From assembly GCF_035594125.1 (NCBI RefSeq), contig NC_087156.1:15754497-15818496 (forward strand): DNA of 64,000 bases, written 5' to 3'. Below the pieces are notes generated by a model. It did no database searches, was not told where the DNA came from, and was given only the letters and a program-made list of their open reading frames with translations. Positions 31,516 through 43,545 of the stretch are shown one piece after another. The stretch comes from Scylla paramamosain (Eukaryota > Arthropoda > Malacostraca > Decapoda > Portunidae). Each line of letters starts with the position of its first letter. The first letter of the stretch is position 1. A program made the translations under genes and the position numbers.

Positions 31516-32203
31516 TAGTGATGTTGAGAATTATAAAAGAATAAAGGAAGTGACTGTGACAAATATGCATAAGGTTTTCATGCTGTGATTGCAATACTTT
31601 AGGCAGATAATGTGGGTAAATAACGAAACTAAAGTATGTGAGAATCCCTCGCTGCCTCACAACACCCTGCCTTGCGTGTCTTCCACAGACTGCCTCCTTC
31701 ACACAAGCAGGGAAAGGACAGGAGCCTTCACGTGCACTCCCAGCCGTGCAATAAAGTGTCAGTGAATTACGGTTCTATTAGCAGCCTCCACCGTTCTTGT
31801 TTTTACTCTCGCCATGACAGTTCAGCTTCCAAACCTCCCCCAGTAAGAAAAAATGCGCAAATCCATCCTAGGTGTCATTGGGAAATTTAAAAAAAAAGGA
31901 CTAACATAAATGGGAGTGAGTCGCCATATTACCAGGATTTCGGCCCCGTCCTGTAATTATCGTCAAGGTAGCCGTCACCGTCCCCCACGTAGCTGTGGCG
32001 CGGGCTCTAAGCAGTCCTATGGTGGCATTGCCCGGCCGCTGTTGTCCCTCCATTCTGTTTCTCATTAGCGCCACTTCACGCTGTGTCAAGTGTCCGTTTA
32101 GATTTTTTCTTTTTCTTTGATAGTTAATTTTCTTGTTGACTTCCATGGGTCGCGAAGTGTCTTGCGTGAGGCCTCAGGTCACGTCCCTACCAGCTGTCAC
32201 CGT

Positions 32204-32205
<2 letters not shown>

Positions 32206-32288
<83 letters not shown>
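32206..32288. repeat. (CT)n microsatellite
   Basis: Perfect CT tract. Confidence 0.97.
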
Positions 32289-32291
<3 letters not shown>

Positions 32292-33030
32292 ATGATCCTC
32301 CTCTACACCTACACCAAGGAGAATAATTCACTCTTTGCGGGTCAAAGAGTAAATCATAACAAAGAAAATCAAATGAGAAAGAAATTAGAGAGTAAATTTC
32401 CGTTTGGCAGATGCTTGGTGAGATATAATAAATCATGCGGCGTAACCCTGACCCGCGCACGCCCCCGCCTCGTCTGGCCGCCAGGTGCGCCCCTCGGCAC
32501 ACCTGGGAGGGTTGCCAGTCACCGGGCATTGTGTCGCGCCAGACAGGCTTTACGGGTCTTCCGCATCCTGCCGGAGGTGATATGTTTGATGTGCACCCCA
32601 AATATGATGCCGAGTGCCGTGTTTTAAAGGCAAAGGCAGCTTGTAAGGAGCTCTCTCGTTTGGAGGCTTTCTGTCTCTGGAAATATGTGACTGTTTTATA
32701 TTATTTACGAGTGAAGATACCATCCCTTTTACACATGGTGTCTCGTATATATGTTTTCGTTTTTTTTTTTTTTTTTTGCCACCAAACGTCTTAATTTCTA
32801 AACCTGCAATGTGTAATGTATACATCCGTATTAGGATACATGCATATTATACGCATATTCATATACAAGATGTCCTGTGAGTTAAGGTACATGTATGCTT
32901 CAGGATTTGATCAAGTAATTCTAAGTAAAAAATAATCTATACACATATGCTGTGTTTTGCTTTGTTTTGAGATAAATTAACGGGAACCGCTCGCCTGGGT
33001 GGGCCTCCGCCTCTTTCCTTCCCTCCACGG
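32289..33030. other. Intergenic stretch, no gene recognised
   Basis: Mixed sequence with a poly(T) run (32760-32776), up to the fold-back element. Confidence 0.5.
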
Positions 33031-33196
33031 CTCGAGTGGCGCCGCGCGGCATTAAGTGATCATTATTTTGTGTACAATCTACGCAGTAAAATCCTTACAG
33101 GAAACAGCAAATGACAAGTTAAAATTTTTTGTGTTAGTGAGGAAAATGTACAGGTAACACAGTAATTGTGGTTGTTAAGTGCTACTTTTTAAACAT
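33031..33196 (+). repeat. Left terminal inverted repeat of the 33-kb element
   Basis: It pairs with the reverse complement of 33716-33881 across most of its length, with small indels (for example ATTATTTTGTGTACA here against ATTTTTGTGTACA in the other arm). Confidence 0.75.
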
Positions 33197-33715
33197 ATAT
33201 GCAATTGTCAAGCCCCCCTCAACACCCAAACAGTTGATGTCTTGACACCTAAGTGACAGGTCTCGTCAATCAACTGACTACCAAAGTGCATCTTTTTGGT
33301 AAGGTGAAGATGCCTTTCACATTCAGTAACGAACATGATATTCATGTGATAATATTCATGACATGATATTCATTCTGCGATGGGAATGGCCTGGCTACAG
33401 CAGAATACAGACATAGTTACCCAGACAGAAGACACCCAGATAGCAGAGTGCTCTACAGTATCAGTATCTCCGTGAGAGAGGATGTTTCCCTGGTACTTCT
33501 GCAGCAGCTGAACGAATTGGAGCAGTTCAAGATGGTATCGTCTAGATGACAAAAAGGAAACTCAGTACAAGAATACAAATACAAATACACAAAGGGACAA
33601 AATTCACGGAACACAGCACAATTTGGCATCACTTAAAAAACAATATCGTACAATCTAAAGTGATTTTGCAGGAGTGGCGGGAACACCGGGCAGCCGTCGT
33701 GAAGCTGGCGTACAC

Positions 33716-33881
33716 GTATGCTTAAAAGTAGCATTTAACAACCACTATATTGCTGTGTTACCTGTACATTTTTTTTTTCACTGAAAAACAAAAAATTAAT
33801 GTGTCATTTGCTGTTTCCTATAAGGCTTTGCACAGACTGTACACAAAAATGATCTCTTAATGCTGCGCGGCGCCACTCCAG
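33716..33881 (-). repeat. Right terminal inverted repeat of the 33-kb element
   Basis: Reverse-complement partner of the left arm. The outer end reads GCGCGGCGCCACTCCAG on the plus strand. Confidence 0.75.
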
Positions 33882-35570
33882 CAATTTACGTAGCGAGCTG
33901 AGGAGAGAAGGAAGAAGCCGGAAGTTTTCACGTCGATGGTCAGTGCTGTGAACACCCCGTGACTGTTAGAGCGAGGTTGAGATAATGTTTTTGTGTGTGT
34001 GTGTGACATTGATTCTCCTAATTGTGGACACAAGTCGACAAAGATCAAACATACAAATAAACTTAGTAACATAACAAATAAATATCATGTAATATTCTTA
34101 CCTTACATTCGCGGAAAGCAGGCAGCAGACCACCGTCACGTGGCCATCAGCGGCTCTTTGCAGCATCTGAAGTCACACGGTTGGGTCAGAAGTTCCCTTG
34201 GAAATATTTGTGGTGTGTGAGCGGCACTAGGCTACTGAACAGGTAATACTTGAGAGTTAGAATCACAGTCAGTAAATCATTATAATCTTTCAGTTACCGT
34301 TTCCAAGAAAGGACGTGTGGTGGAGGCGACCTCGCAACGCAAACCACAATCTCGATAATGAGATTAGAGGCCACAGTGATTGTCAAGTGACTGGTGAACA
34401 TAGGGAGGGTAATAGCTGGCCGCCGCGAGTCGAGCACGGGATCCAAGGGCCGTGGGTGAGTTACATAGCCACACACTACAGTTTCCACCGAATAATAAAC
34501 AGCAACAAAAGCGGCATTTAGACTCCTTGTGGAAAGGATAACGGGCTCAATCTTCATTATTGCGCCGCGTGAGACACAGAAAAGGAGGCCTCGGGCAGCG
34601 GCGCGGAACACTATGAACAACGCCTCGGGACAATGACGCAGCTGGTTAGGCATCACTTGTTGTTTAACCAGTTACATCTTTGAACATGATATGCATTACA
34701 ATGAACCGCATAATTTAATACATAACCAGATATTAAGTTACCTTGAGATTATCTAATGTAGGGAATTTCTTGTAAAACAACAATAATATCTGATAAATAT
34801 CTCTTCTCAGTTTATACGTGCCTATCTTACATTTTCTCTTGTAACACTCTACTGTTGCCAAGTATTGTATCTGAGCTCTATTTGTAAACCTGCTGGCTGG
34901 CCTCCAAGTGTGGCAAAACCTAATAGCTTTGCTTAGGAGTGCAGTCGCTAATGTGTGAATCCCTCTATACTCACGCCTCAGGCAGGCGTGTGTGGTGCGC
35001 ATCAAAATGTTAGTTGGAGAGATGGCATTTGGCACTATTCCCACCAGCGACTGTGTGTGCCCAGATTTCATTATCAGTCTGTTTCCCTCTCCCATTGCAT
35101 TGGTTTTCATGTCACTTGGCATGTAGCTATGGAAAATAAACCATCTGTTAGCAATAAGGATCTCATAGTAGTAACTGTAGCTTGCTTGCATGGTGTGTCA
35201 TGCAAGCTTTGAGAGTCAACCAGTTTGTGGATGTCCTTGGCAGGGCGCGGCACTTCATTTCGCTTCCAGATGCGCCTGCCAGCGCATGTAGATCCTTCCG
35301 GGCCGTAGCAGTAGCAGAGTGGTGGTGTTGCTGTGGTGTGTGGCAGTACCTTGGTTGTATTGACGCTGGTGATGGCGAGGATGATAATGAAAGTGATTGA
35401 TTGGTAAGTGATTCTCATAATCTAGTGAGTAATAGTAGTGATGATGGCTGATATACGTAGCGGTGGTACTATGTAGTAGCTGGGATAGTGGTGGTGGTGG
35501 TTGTGGCCACTGCCGCGCAGTCACGTGACTCAACGAGGCAGCCTCGGCCTGACGCTCCAACAGCAGCTCT
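33882..35570. other. Intergenic stretch, no gene confirmed
   Basis: Little simple repeat. The minus frames 34733-35191 (152 codons) and 35107-35418 have ordinary amino-acid composition but match no family I recognise. It may contain old mobile-element sequence. Confidence 0.4.
35107..35418 (-). other. Unassigned open frame with signal-peptide-like N-terminus, 103 codons
   Basis: A true ATG begins MRITYQS followed by ITFIIILAITSV, which looks like a signal-peptide core. After it come a Cys-containing segment (CYCYGPEGSTC), dibasic sites (GRR, WKR) and a Lys-rich stretch. This superficially resembles a small secreted peptide precursor. The hydrophobic part, however, is coded by GATGAT-like low-complexity DNA, and I recognise no family. 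It may be chance. Confidence 0.15.
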
Positions 35571-36090
35571 TCCCGTCGCCTCCCCTCCCGGCCCCTTACT
35601 TACGTCTTATGGCCCTGCCCGTCCCTTACTGTCTCTTCCCGTCTCCAGCATCTTCCCGCCCCTTCCTGGTAATTTCTACCCCCTTTCTAGCTCAATTCAT
35701 CTCTGCTCCTCTTGCTTCCTCCCGGCTCATCGTATTTCCTTATTCTTCTCGTTTCCTCCCGGCTCTTCCCGTGTCCTTCTGGGTCTTCCCGTCTCCCTCA
35801 GGATCTTCATATCTCTTGAAACTTCCCGTCTTCTCATGTCTCTTTCGGTCCCACTCAACTACTCTCGCCTCCTCCCTTTCCTTGCCGCCTCCTCCCGGCA
35901 CTTCTCGCCTCCTCTTGACTCTTCCCGGCTCTTTTCACCTCCTCCCGGCCCTTCCCGTCTCCTCCCTGTTCTTTCCGTCTCTTCCCTGCCCTTCCCGTCT
36001 TCTTTCAACTCCTCCCGTCTCCTCCATACTTTTTCCATCTCTTCTTGACTCTTCTCGCCTCTTCCATCTCGTCCAATCTCCTCCAATGTT
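35570..36090 (+). repeat. Degenerate C/T-rich minisatellite built on CTTCCCGTCTCCTCC
   Basis: The motifs CTTCCCGTCTC, CTCCCGGC and CTTCTCGCCTC recur at about 14-18 bp spacing for some 500 bp, with strong strand asymmetry. The overlapping 219- and 186-codon frames come from this composition. Confidence 0.75.
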
Positions 36091-36173
36091 TAAGACAATG
36101 AGTTCTTGTGGAATGATAAGGGAGTTACTTAAGAAATACCTTTACTTTACCTGTACATGAAGCATCAGTACTT

Positions 36174-36178
<5 letters not shown>

Positions 36179-36206
<28 letters not shown>
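36179..36206. repeat. (TG)n microsatellite
   Basis: About 14 TG units. Confidence 0.95.
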
Positions 36207-36209
<3 letters not shown>

Positions 36210-37285
36210 CTGTGCAAGCAGTCACGTTCACTCCTGCGTGGCTGGTTATATGTATTTATCTTAATTTCTTTTCCTTATTTGCCTATTCACTTATCGTATC
36301 TTATATTCATTTCTCCCTTTACTCCGTTATTTACTCACTTATTCACATGATGTCACCTTGTTTACGCAGCATTCACCTCTCTGGCGCAGGTAGAAGGAGG
36401 AGATTAAAATAAAATGAATATCATAAAACATTTTCCTTCTCGAATACATTTTGTGCATCCTGGGGGGAATCTTATCTGCAATCATGATCTGGAGAGCAAA
36501 AAAAAAAATAATAATAATAATAAAAAAAGAAGAAAAATGCAGTAATCCCTCTAGTGTTGGGTGTGAATGGTCCGTCGCACCACCAGTCATGTACACCTAA
36601 ATTTGTAAATCCCCACCTTTTCAGCGGCGCCAGTCAAGCACAATATGATTGACGCCTGAAGGGGCCGCGAGGACGGGACAGGGCTGGGTTGGGATACGCT
36701 GAGGCGGGGCACAATGGACAAGGGCGGGGTTTTGGGGCGTGGCAGCTTTTACTGATCAAAACTTTGGTAAATGCTTTCTTTCGTTTAGGGTAATTATTTC
36801 TTAGTGTTTTAAGTTTGTATTTAATGTTTGTTTTATGTGAGTTTTTTTTTTTATTGCTGAAGGAAAGAAGCCTAGTGCAAGTCTTTTTGTTGTATTATTT
36901 TTCTTTCCCTTCTTGGTTGTTTTCCTTTGCTGTGTTAGACAAGAGAGGTCGGATGTGGGTTGTGAAGGAAAGTGCTGCAAGGATAATTTTTTCTTTCTCC
37001 TCTCCGTTTTAGCTGTTGGCGTTGGTGCTGCAGTTACTTTATTTGTCTTCAGAAACTCGGTAGTCTTCATACATTTACTTTTTTTTCACTTGGAAAGGTT
37101 TCTCTCTCTTCCTTCGTCAGGATCATTGAAGTCCTTCCACGCGTCCCCCTCAGCAGCAGCACAGCGTCACCACGGACCATCGTCAGGATCAGCGGTAGCA
37201 CAGACAGCACCATCATCATCATCACCATCACCATGCATACCAGAGGAGACTGAGTGAGGCAAACAAGTACAGTTCTTTTCGCTCT

Positions 37286-37291
37286 TTATTC
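37286..37291 (-). terminator. Candidate distal polyadenylation signal AATAAA
   Basis: The minus strand reads CCGGAATAAAGAGCG here, followed within 40 nt by a T/G-containing stretch (TGTACTTGTTTG). It would extend the SAM-gene 3' UTR to about 2.6 kb, taking in the (TA)n at 38.1 kb. AATAAA occurs often by chance in AT-rich DNA, so this is only a candidate. Confidence 0.25.
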
Positions 37292-38078
37292 CGGTGTTAC
37301 GCTATGTACAAGTAGGGTGTGTGGTGTAGTACAAGCCTTCCCGATAGAAATTAATAGTATAAACAACAAAATAGAATTTCTTTCCCCGTGTGGAATTCTC
37401 ACAAAAATCGAAAACTCCACGTGTATTACATATATAATTATTTATTGCTTACATCCGACCCTGCCTGCGATCCCCATAGTGCCTGGCCGGCGGGGCGACC
37501 TGCGCGGCGAGCAAAGGAAGGCGGAAGAGTGCAAACTTGTGCCGCTCCTCCCTGCTTCTGAAGCCCCGCGCCGCAGGAAGCCCCGCCAGGCTCAGTCTGA
37601 CCACCGGGTTCTCATTCTTTTATAATACGTATTGAAAAAAAAAAAAAAAATTTGAAGTAAAGGAGGATGATCTCCATATGTACATAATGTATAAAAAAAA
37701 TTACAAGCCTTTATAAACAAAGTGAAGTATGACAGCGACTTTATAAGGGAGGGATGGCATGGAGGTGGGTGATAGAGGTGGAGGAAGATGTGGAGGAAGA
37801 GGAGGAGGAGGAGGAGAAGGGTGACAAGGCGGAGTGACCATGACAGTGGAGGATAGTGAGGGGAGGAGGGAGATGGTGACTCGTTTTCTTTCCTCGCCGC
37901 CGCTCAGGGAGACAGACGAATGGTGAGTTGTGACAAGCTCATCAAATAAATAAAATTAAAAAATCCACAATTTTTGTCAGGTTTTAATATTATCAATTAT
38001 TTTTTTTTCTTTTTGAGGATTTTGTGAGATTGTTTCGCTAAGTAATTTACTGAATGGTTTTTATCTGTTCTCGAGAAA

Positions 38079-38203
<125 letters not shown>

Positions 38204-38712
38204 CGCCAGTCAACTGTCATCTCTGAGTGACCATGTTAGTTTCGAGTGAAAGGAAGGAAGATGGTGAGTGACTACGATAAATGACAACAACAACGAGTAA
38301 AAAAAATGTTTTGAAGACGTTACATATAACATGACAAAAAAAAAAAAGATGCATATCAAGAATATAAAAATGACTAAGAAATCCTTCCTCTGGTGACCGT
38401 GGGCGTGGTGGGGAGGAGGAACCAGCTGGCCAACGCGTGGGAGTAACAATGCTCTCTCTATATACAAGCTACGTATTAATCACCAACAATTTAGGCCTCA
38501 CAGAATTATACACAAATAAATACTGAACCAACTCTATGCCCCTACCATCAAGGAAATGACTAAAACATCCGACTTATTCATAATCTTTGGGTTAACACAG
38601 GTGTGGTTTGTAAGGGGGACGCCCCGGCAGGCAGCCTCTTGAGCCACGCCGACTCGGTCTCCCTTGCAAAGCTACCACTTGTTCAAAGCTAAACTCTATA
38701 CAGCATGTGTCG

Positions 38713-38718
38713 TTTATT
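38713..38718 (-). terminator. Candidate proximal polyadenylation signal AATAAA
   Basis: The minus strand reads AATAAACGACACATGC about 1.13 kb downstream of the SAM-gene stop codon. There is no strong GT-rich element right after it. Confidence 0.25.
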
Positions 38719-39849
38719 ATTAGCTTTAGCTTTTTCCTGCATATCTAGAAAAATATAAGTTGCAATGCTTTCGAACTGGAATAAAAAAAAAACATCTACT
38801 AATTGTCTGAGGTATACCTACGCAAGTACGTTTCTTTCTAATGATGAACAGTTGTACATGGACAAATTTTCCGGCATGAGAATGATGAACAGAGTTGTAA
38901 GGAAACACTATGACTTGAAAATCTTGAGCGGGTTTTGTCTTTTGAAGGCCCGGATAAACTCAGGGCCTGGAAGCACCAAGCGCCAAATTCTGAAACGTAA
39001 CTTGAAAAAAATAAAAATAAATAAAAATAAATAAAATTCCTTTCTTTCTTTGCTCCATCAGCATTTTGAATAAATACAAACACAAATATAACATGAAGTA
39101 CAAGAATTTGAAGTAAGGGAAGTACTAAGATGTTATTTAAGTATTAACACTTAGAAACATATAATTTGAGATCAGAATTACGTTTTAGAATCTGGTCCTA
39201 GTAAGCGCATGCCTCGTGTTACAATGCGGAGAGTTTGTGAACACCTACGAGAGGTCTCATTGGTCGACTAAGCAACAGCAACTACCATTGTCCATCGTCA
39301 GTTAACACTTTGGGAAATAAGAGCACCTTTGTGGGTCCGGGAGTGGACTGCACTTAGCTTAGTCTCTTCAAGGATTGTCTCGTGTGTAGTGCAGAGTTAC
39401 TGGTACTGAAGCTCGCGGCGCCACACCGCGAAGCCATGAAGACCGTGGACACTCGGGGGTCATTTGAGTACAGGGCGATACTGCACTCAAGTGATTGACT
39501 CGCGCTGGCTTGTGTCGAGGCCCACACTATCGCAGGTTATCACACCAAAATGTTCTTTGGGAAGGCTTATCCGCATTACCTCCCAAGTTCACTATTAGTT
39601 TCAATATCAACACAGCACGTCGTAGGGGTACCCAGAAGGTCCTCTGGGTGAGAGTACTGCAGGTCCCTGAGGTCATTGTATGCTTTCACTAGCCCGGTGA
39701 AGCCGAGCCAGCGTGTGAGAGTGTGTGTCATCCCTTACTAACCCACGGAACTTGTCCAGCGTTCGTTCTTGGTACACGGAAGACCTGTGGGCATGCCCAG
39801 AGGGATTCACATTGGGTTGAGGCTCCTCCTCGCAGGCTGGAGTGTGGTC
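38713..39849 (-). other. 3' UTR of the SAM-domain gene (extent uncertain)
   Basis: Sequence downstream of TAG on the minus strand has no further SAM-gene coding content. The first AATAAA I found on this strand is the complement of TTTATT at 38713-38718, which would give a 3' UTR of about 1.1 kb. A second AATAAA lies at 37286-37291. No transcript evidence is available to decide between them. Confidence 0.4.
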
Positions 39850-40062
39850 CTATTGACCTGACGAGGCGGAACTGGGCCGCCGCTCCTGCGTCTGGGAGTG
39901 GCAGTGGTCGCAGTGAAGGCAGACGTTGCATGCCCCCAAGCGACGTGCCAGGACGGAGCGGAGCTTGAGAGCGGGGCCGAGCTTCATGTTGATGCTGGAG
40001 GTGAGGTGTTCCTCTGTCAGCAGCGGGAGCGCTGAACCATCGATACGTTGCTCACGGAACGC
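39850..40062 (-). CDS. SAM-domain protein, terminal coding exon (rest of SAM domain, Cys/His tail, stop)
   Basis: This 213-nt exon encodes 70 codons plus TAG (39850-39852). The acceptor is a strong pyrimidine tract ending CCCTCAG at 40063, with a CTAAAC branch-point-like site about 30 nt upstream. It opens in phase 0, matching the phase-0 donor of the exon at 51061. It begins AFREQRIDGSALPLLTEEHL and continues through NMKLGPALKLRSVLARRLG, the second part of a SAM domain with the LGPALK helix-5 signature. Joined to the preceding exon, the domain is about 66 residues, the normal SAM length. About 27 residues follow, starting ACNVCLHCDHCHS, a compact Cys/His cluster that could bind zinc, then a Ser/Arg-rich end. 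The exon overlaps unrelated open frames in other registers, which explains why it is easy to miss. A weak alternative donor (CAG/GTCAAT) lies just before the stop, but termination here fits better. Confidence 0.92.
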   Translation of the reverse strand, partial: AFREQRIDGSALPLLTEEHLTSSINMKLGPALKLRSVLARRLGACNVCLHCDHCHSQTQERRPSSASSGQ

Positions 40063-42428
40063 CTGAGGGAGAGGAAAAGAATCATGGTTTAGCAGAGGTG
40101 TCTTAACGACGTCCTAATGGAGGGTGTTTCACAAGTGATGGACGTCAAGACTGGTTCTCTTTGGCGTAAATGTATGTGGATCCATTACGCCATTGATAAC
40201 GTTTATAATGATCACTATTATCCATCTAACTTATTCCAAAGAGAGAAAAAAAAAAGTAATGTTGAAAAAATACCAAAGTAATGAATGTCATAAAAAGTAA
40301 TGAATAACAATAAGACTGGAAGAAGAAAGTTCTCCATCTCAGTGCTGGAAACCTCGCCCCGCGTAGGTCCCGCCAGAAGCCTCGACACCCAAGGAGTTCA
40401 TTAACACTGCTTCGTGTCAGTGTCTTCCCTCGCGGCTGCAGTACAACCGTTCTGGTCAGTTTGTATGTAGATGAGCTGGTCGCTGCGGCTGCCAGGGCCA
40501 ACATCAAGTATAAAAACAGCAGCGGTGGGAGCGGCTGTGTGTGGGTCGCGGAATACAGCTTTGTTTTACGACTCGCGTGCCGATGTCTGGCCCTTATGGA
40601 TGTTGGGTATTGCGGCAGTATAGAAAGTACACGATGGTACATGAAGTATTGCTGCATAATGTTTTATACAAGGCCGTCAACGACCTGCCAATGATGGTTT
40701 GGCAGAGGATGCTTGCTTACTGCGTGTCGCTGCCACCGCTACCACCACCACCATCATCACTAAGGCCACGTCTAGCCAGTAGCCACTACGACGCCTCGCC
40801 ATCATAACCACCGCGCTTTGCCAAATTGCCACCGCACCCGCATACCAGCAGTGGAGTCAAGGCGCGATTCAAATAAGGTTCAGCTTTGGTATGTACCATG
40901 TATTTTATTTTTAGACCGTTTTAAGAGTTTGATGTAAATAAAAAAAAAATGTATATATATACCACTGTAGTTTTCCTTAGTTTTCTCGAAGCAGCAGCGG
41001 GAGTATCGTGTGTAAGGCGGAGCACGTAGTACTCGCTCACAGGTCGCGGCAAGCACCACAACCCTCTGAGGCAGGATCGATAGGAAAGCAACGCACGTAG
41101 CCGAGGGTAAATAATAATAAAAAAAATATTCCCCCACTCGACGTCTAGTTTGGCCGCGGAGTAGAGACGCTGCCCGCCGGGGGTCAGGAGGTAACGCTGT
41201 TGCATGCTATATGATAGTAATTTTCGCGCAGCGCCCCGGTAGCTTTGTTTACTGATTACCTGATCGTGCTGCCGAGCCCGCCCTCCGCTCACGCCTCCCC
41301 TGCCCCGCCGGGGTCACGAGATTATAGTGAGTTAGCCAACGCAGCATCGTTTTGGCAAAGGAGCAAATTTTTTCTTGCTCACACGATAGAGTCTATTGTC
41401 GGCATTTTACCTCACTTGTACAACTTTCGCAAGCCTCTATACAGAAAAAATCCCCGTGTCCACCTCCCCGTGCCGGACACTGATTTCTTTAAGGGAAAGA
41501 AAATTTGATATGTAAATTCGTCAGGTAATCAGAAATTTTCTTTTTATCCTCCTCCGCGTGGCTTTCATATGATAATTTTTCACATTATGTAAGTTATGCA
41601 CATTTTTTCTTCTGTCCAAGTCGAATTGAACCTGCGGGTGATGAGAGGGTGACGTCACGGCCTCGGAAGCGTGAGCGTGGGGATCGATTTGTTAAAAATT
41701 AGCTCGTGACTGAGGCGGGAGGAAGGAGTCGAGCTGGTCACGTCAGCGGGTTGAGAAGTTTGACCCCATCTTCCTTCCCAGCCACATCCAGCCGCGAGAG
41801 GACTCAGGAGTGCGGCTGGGGTCATCTGACTCTGATAGGGGAGGCTGGCTGACCCCGGGATGCTGCAGGGGTCGCTGAGAGGTCATTTTATCTTTTGCTG
41901 GACGTGGAAAGTTTTCTGCCTGGTGGTGGTGGTGGTGGCGGGTGTTACTGAGGAGCAAGCGTATGGCGGCGGCCGGCTGAGGGGGCTGACGGGACTGACG
42001 GGGGACAATGTTGGCAAGGCGAAGGGTATTTGATGGAGTGTATTATTTCTGGGCGAAGATGACTGATGAGGGTGCTGCTTGGATGTGATGGCGGCGGGTG
42101 TCGGGGAGGGTCGGCGAGGGGGGAGCGGGAGATGACTGATGGGGATGGTGGTTGCGGCAGGAGGAGAAGGGTGGTTGCGGCTTGTTTATGGAAAGGTGCA
42201 TGGCTGGTTGTGCCTTGATCACGGTTCTTGTCCGGGGCTGAGGATGGCCTGTGGATGTCCCTTGTTCTTTTAGCACCGACATTATTTTTTCTTCTATACC
42301 TCAAGGCGTCAACGGTGAGAAATATGCATAAAGGAAAGACGCAATGGCACAATATTCTCTGGAGGTTTTTCAAGTTAAAAGAGCTTATCCTTCCACGCAA
42401 CATCGCTCACTGGCTCTCCTCACCACCA

Positions 42429-42520
42429 CCTCCTCCTCCTCCTCCTCCTCCTCCTCCTCTTTCTCCTCCTCCTTCTCCTGCTCCTCCTCATCTTCCTCTT
42501 CCTCTTCCTGGTCCTCTCGT
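42429..42520. repeat. (CTC)n trinucleotide repeat
   Basis: CCT/CTC units, becoming TCTTCC at the end. Confidence 0.93.
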
Positions 42521-43369
42521 CCATAACATGCAGTAGCTGACGGTGCTCCCGGACAGGCGAGAACCATGATTCATGATAAACATATTATGAGTGGGAGTCA
42601 ATATATGTTGATATATTCTCAGCTGCAGGAGTCATGATGGTATCTGGCCCTTCACTCCCGTCTTGCCACACCACATCGCTCCTTTGTTGATTGAGGCCAC
42701 AATTCCCCAGCTAGAGGGAGCCACACGTTGTCTCGTCCTTCCCTTATCTCCCGTGTTATTTTCTTATCTTGTCGTCTTGCTTGGAATAATTGTGACGTGG
42801 CAGATCAGGCAGGACAAATGACGCAACTCTTCAAGTCTATCAATGTTTAAGCCAATTTCACAAGTGTGTTCAATTTTCTTCCCCGCTAATAAATGATAGC
42901 GAAGCACTTGTTCACCGGCCATAAATGTTACTTTTTATCATGTGCCGCCTCGCTTCAGCAGCGCGAAACAAATTTGTCATTTTACATCCTTTTTATACTG
43001 GCGTGGAAGAATCCTTTAATGGGCGCAATTTGTACCTTCGAAGACAGCTTTTGGCCTCCTGCTCCCCCTCCATCACCCCCCGCACGTTTTCTTCTGGCCA
43101 AAACACAAAGCATCATTCATCGTGGCCACATAATGAGCATAAATAACCCCCGCACCCCCGCACCACTGGTCACGGGGCAGCTCTCACACAGGCCGCGTCG
43201 GGACGAAGGGTCGCGTTGGGGTCACCGGTAGGTCATGAACGAGCCACTTGAAGCCACCAACCACTGCTGCGAGAAGAGTACCCGAGGCGATGCGGGGAGG
43301 GGGAGGAGGAGTGGTGTGAAGGGACCAGTTGCGGGAAGAGAGAAGGGAAAGGATGAGGAGCTGGAGGAA

Positions 43370-43545
43370 GAAGAGGAGGAGGAGGACATGGTAGTGGTGG
43401 AATAAAAGGAGGATGAAGAAGTGGAAGAGCAGGATGAAGAGGAGTAAGAGAGAAGGAGCAAAGGAGAGGAGGACAAGGAGGAGGAGGAGGAGGAGGAGGA
43501 GGAGGAGGAGGAGGAGGAGGAGGAGGAGGAGGAGGAGGAGGAGGA
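43370..43545. repeat. (GGA)n trinucleotide repeat and flanking purine-rich sequence
   Basis: The pure GGA part is 43477-43545, about 22 units. Confidence 0.95.

Larger units (their letters stand above)
33031..33881. mobile_element. Fold-back / non-autonomous DNA-transposon-like element with long terminal inverted repeats
   Basis: The left arm (33031-33196) and right arm (33716-33881) are imperfect inverted copies of about 165 bp. Shared blocks include GAGTGGCGCCGCGC at the outer ends, AGGAAACAGCAAATGACA in the middle and AATGTACAGGTAACACAG further in (33145-33162 against 33753-33770). The arms enclose about 520 bp with no recognised transposase; a short minus-strand open frame (33370-33552) resembles no family I know. 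I could not identify a target-site duplication, so the ends are approximate. It could be a MITE or fold-back element, or two inverted copies of one repeat. Confidence 0.7.

Noticed and set aside
34733..35191. 152-codon minus-strand frame of ordinary composition
   Set aside because: No family recognised, no splice or promoter context, and another frame is open on the opposite strand. Not enough to call a gene.
35501..36160. 219-codon plus-strand frame rich in Ser/Pro/Leu
   Set aside because: Comes from the degenerate C/T minisatellite. A second overlapping frame is open just as long, as expected from composition.
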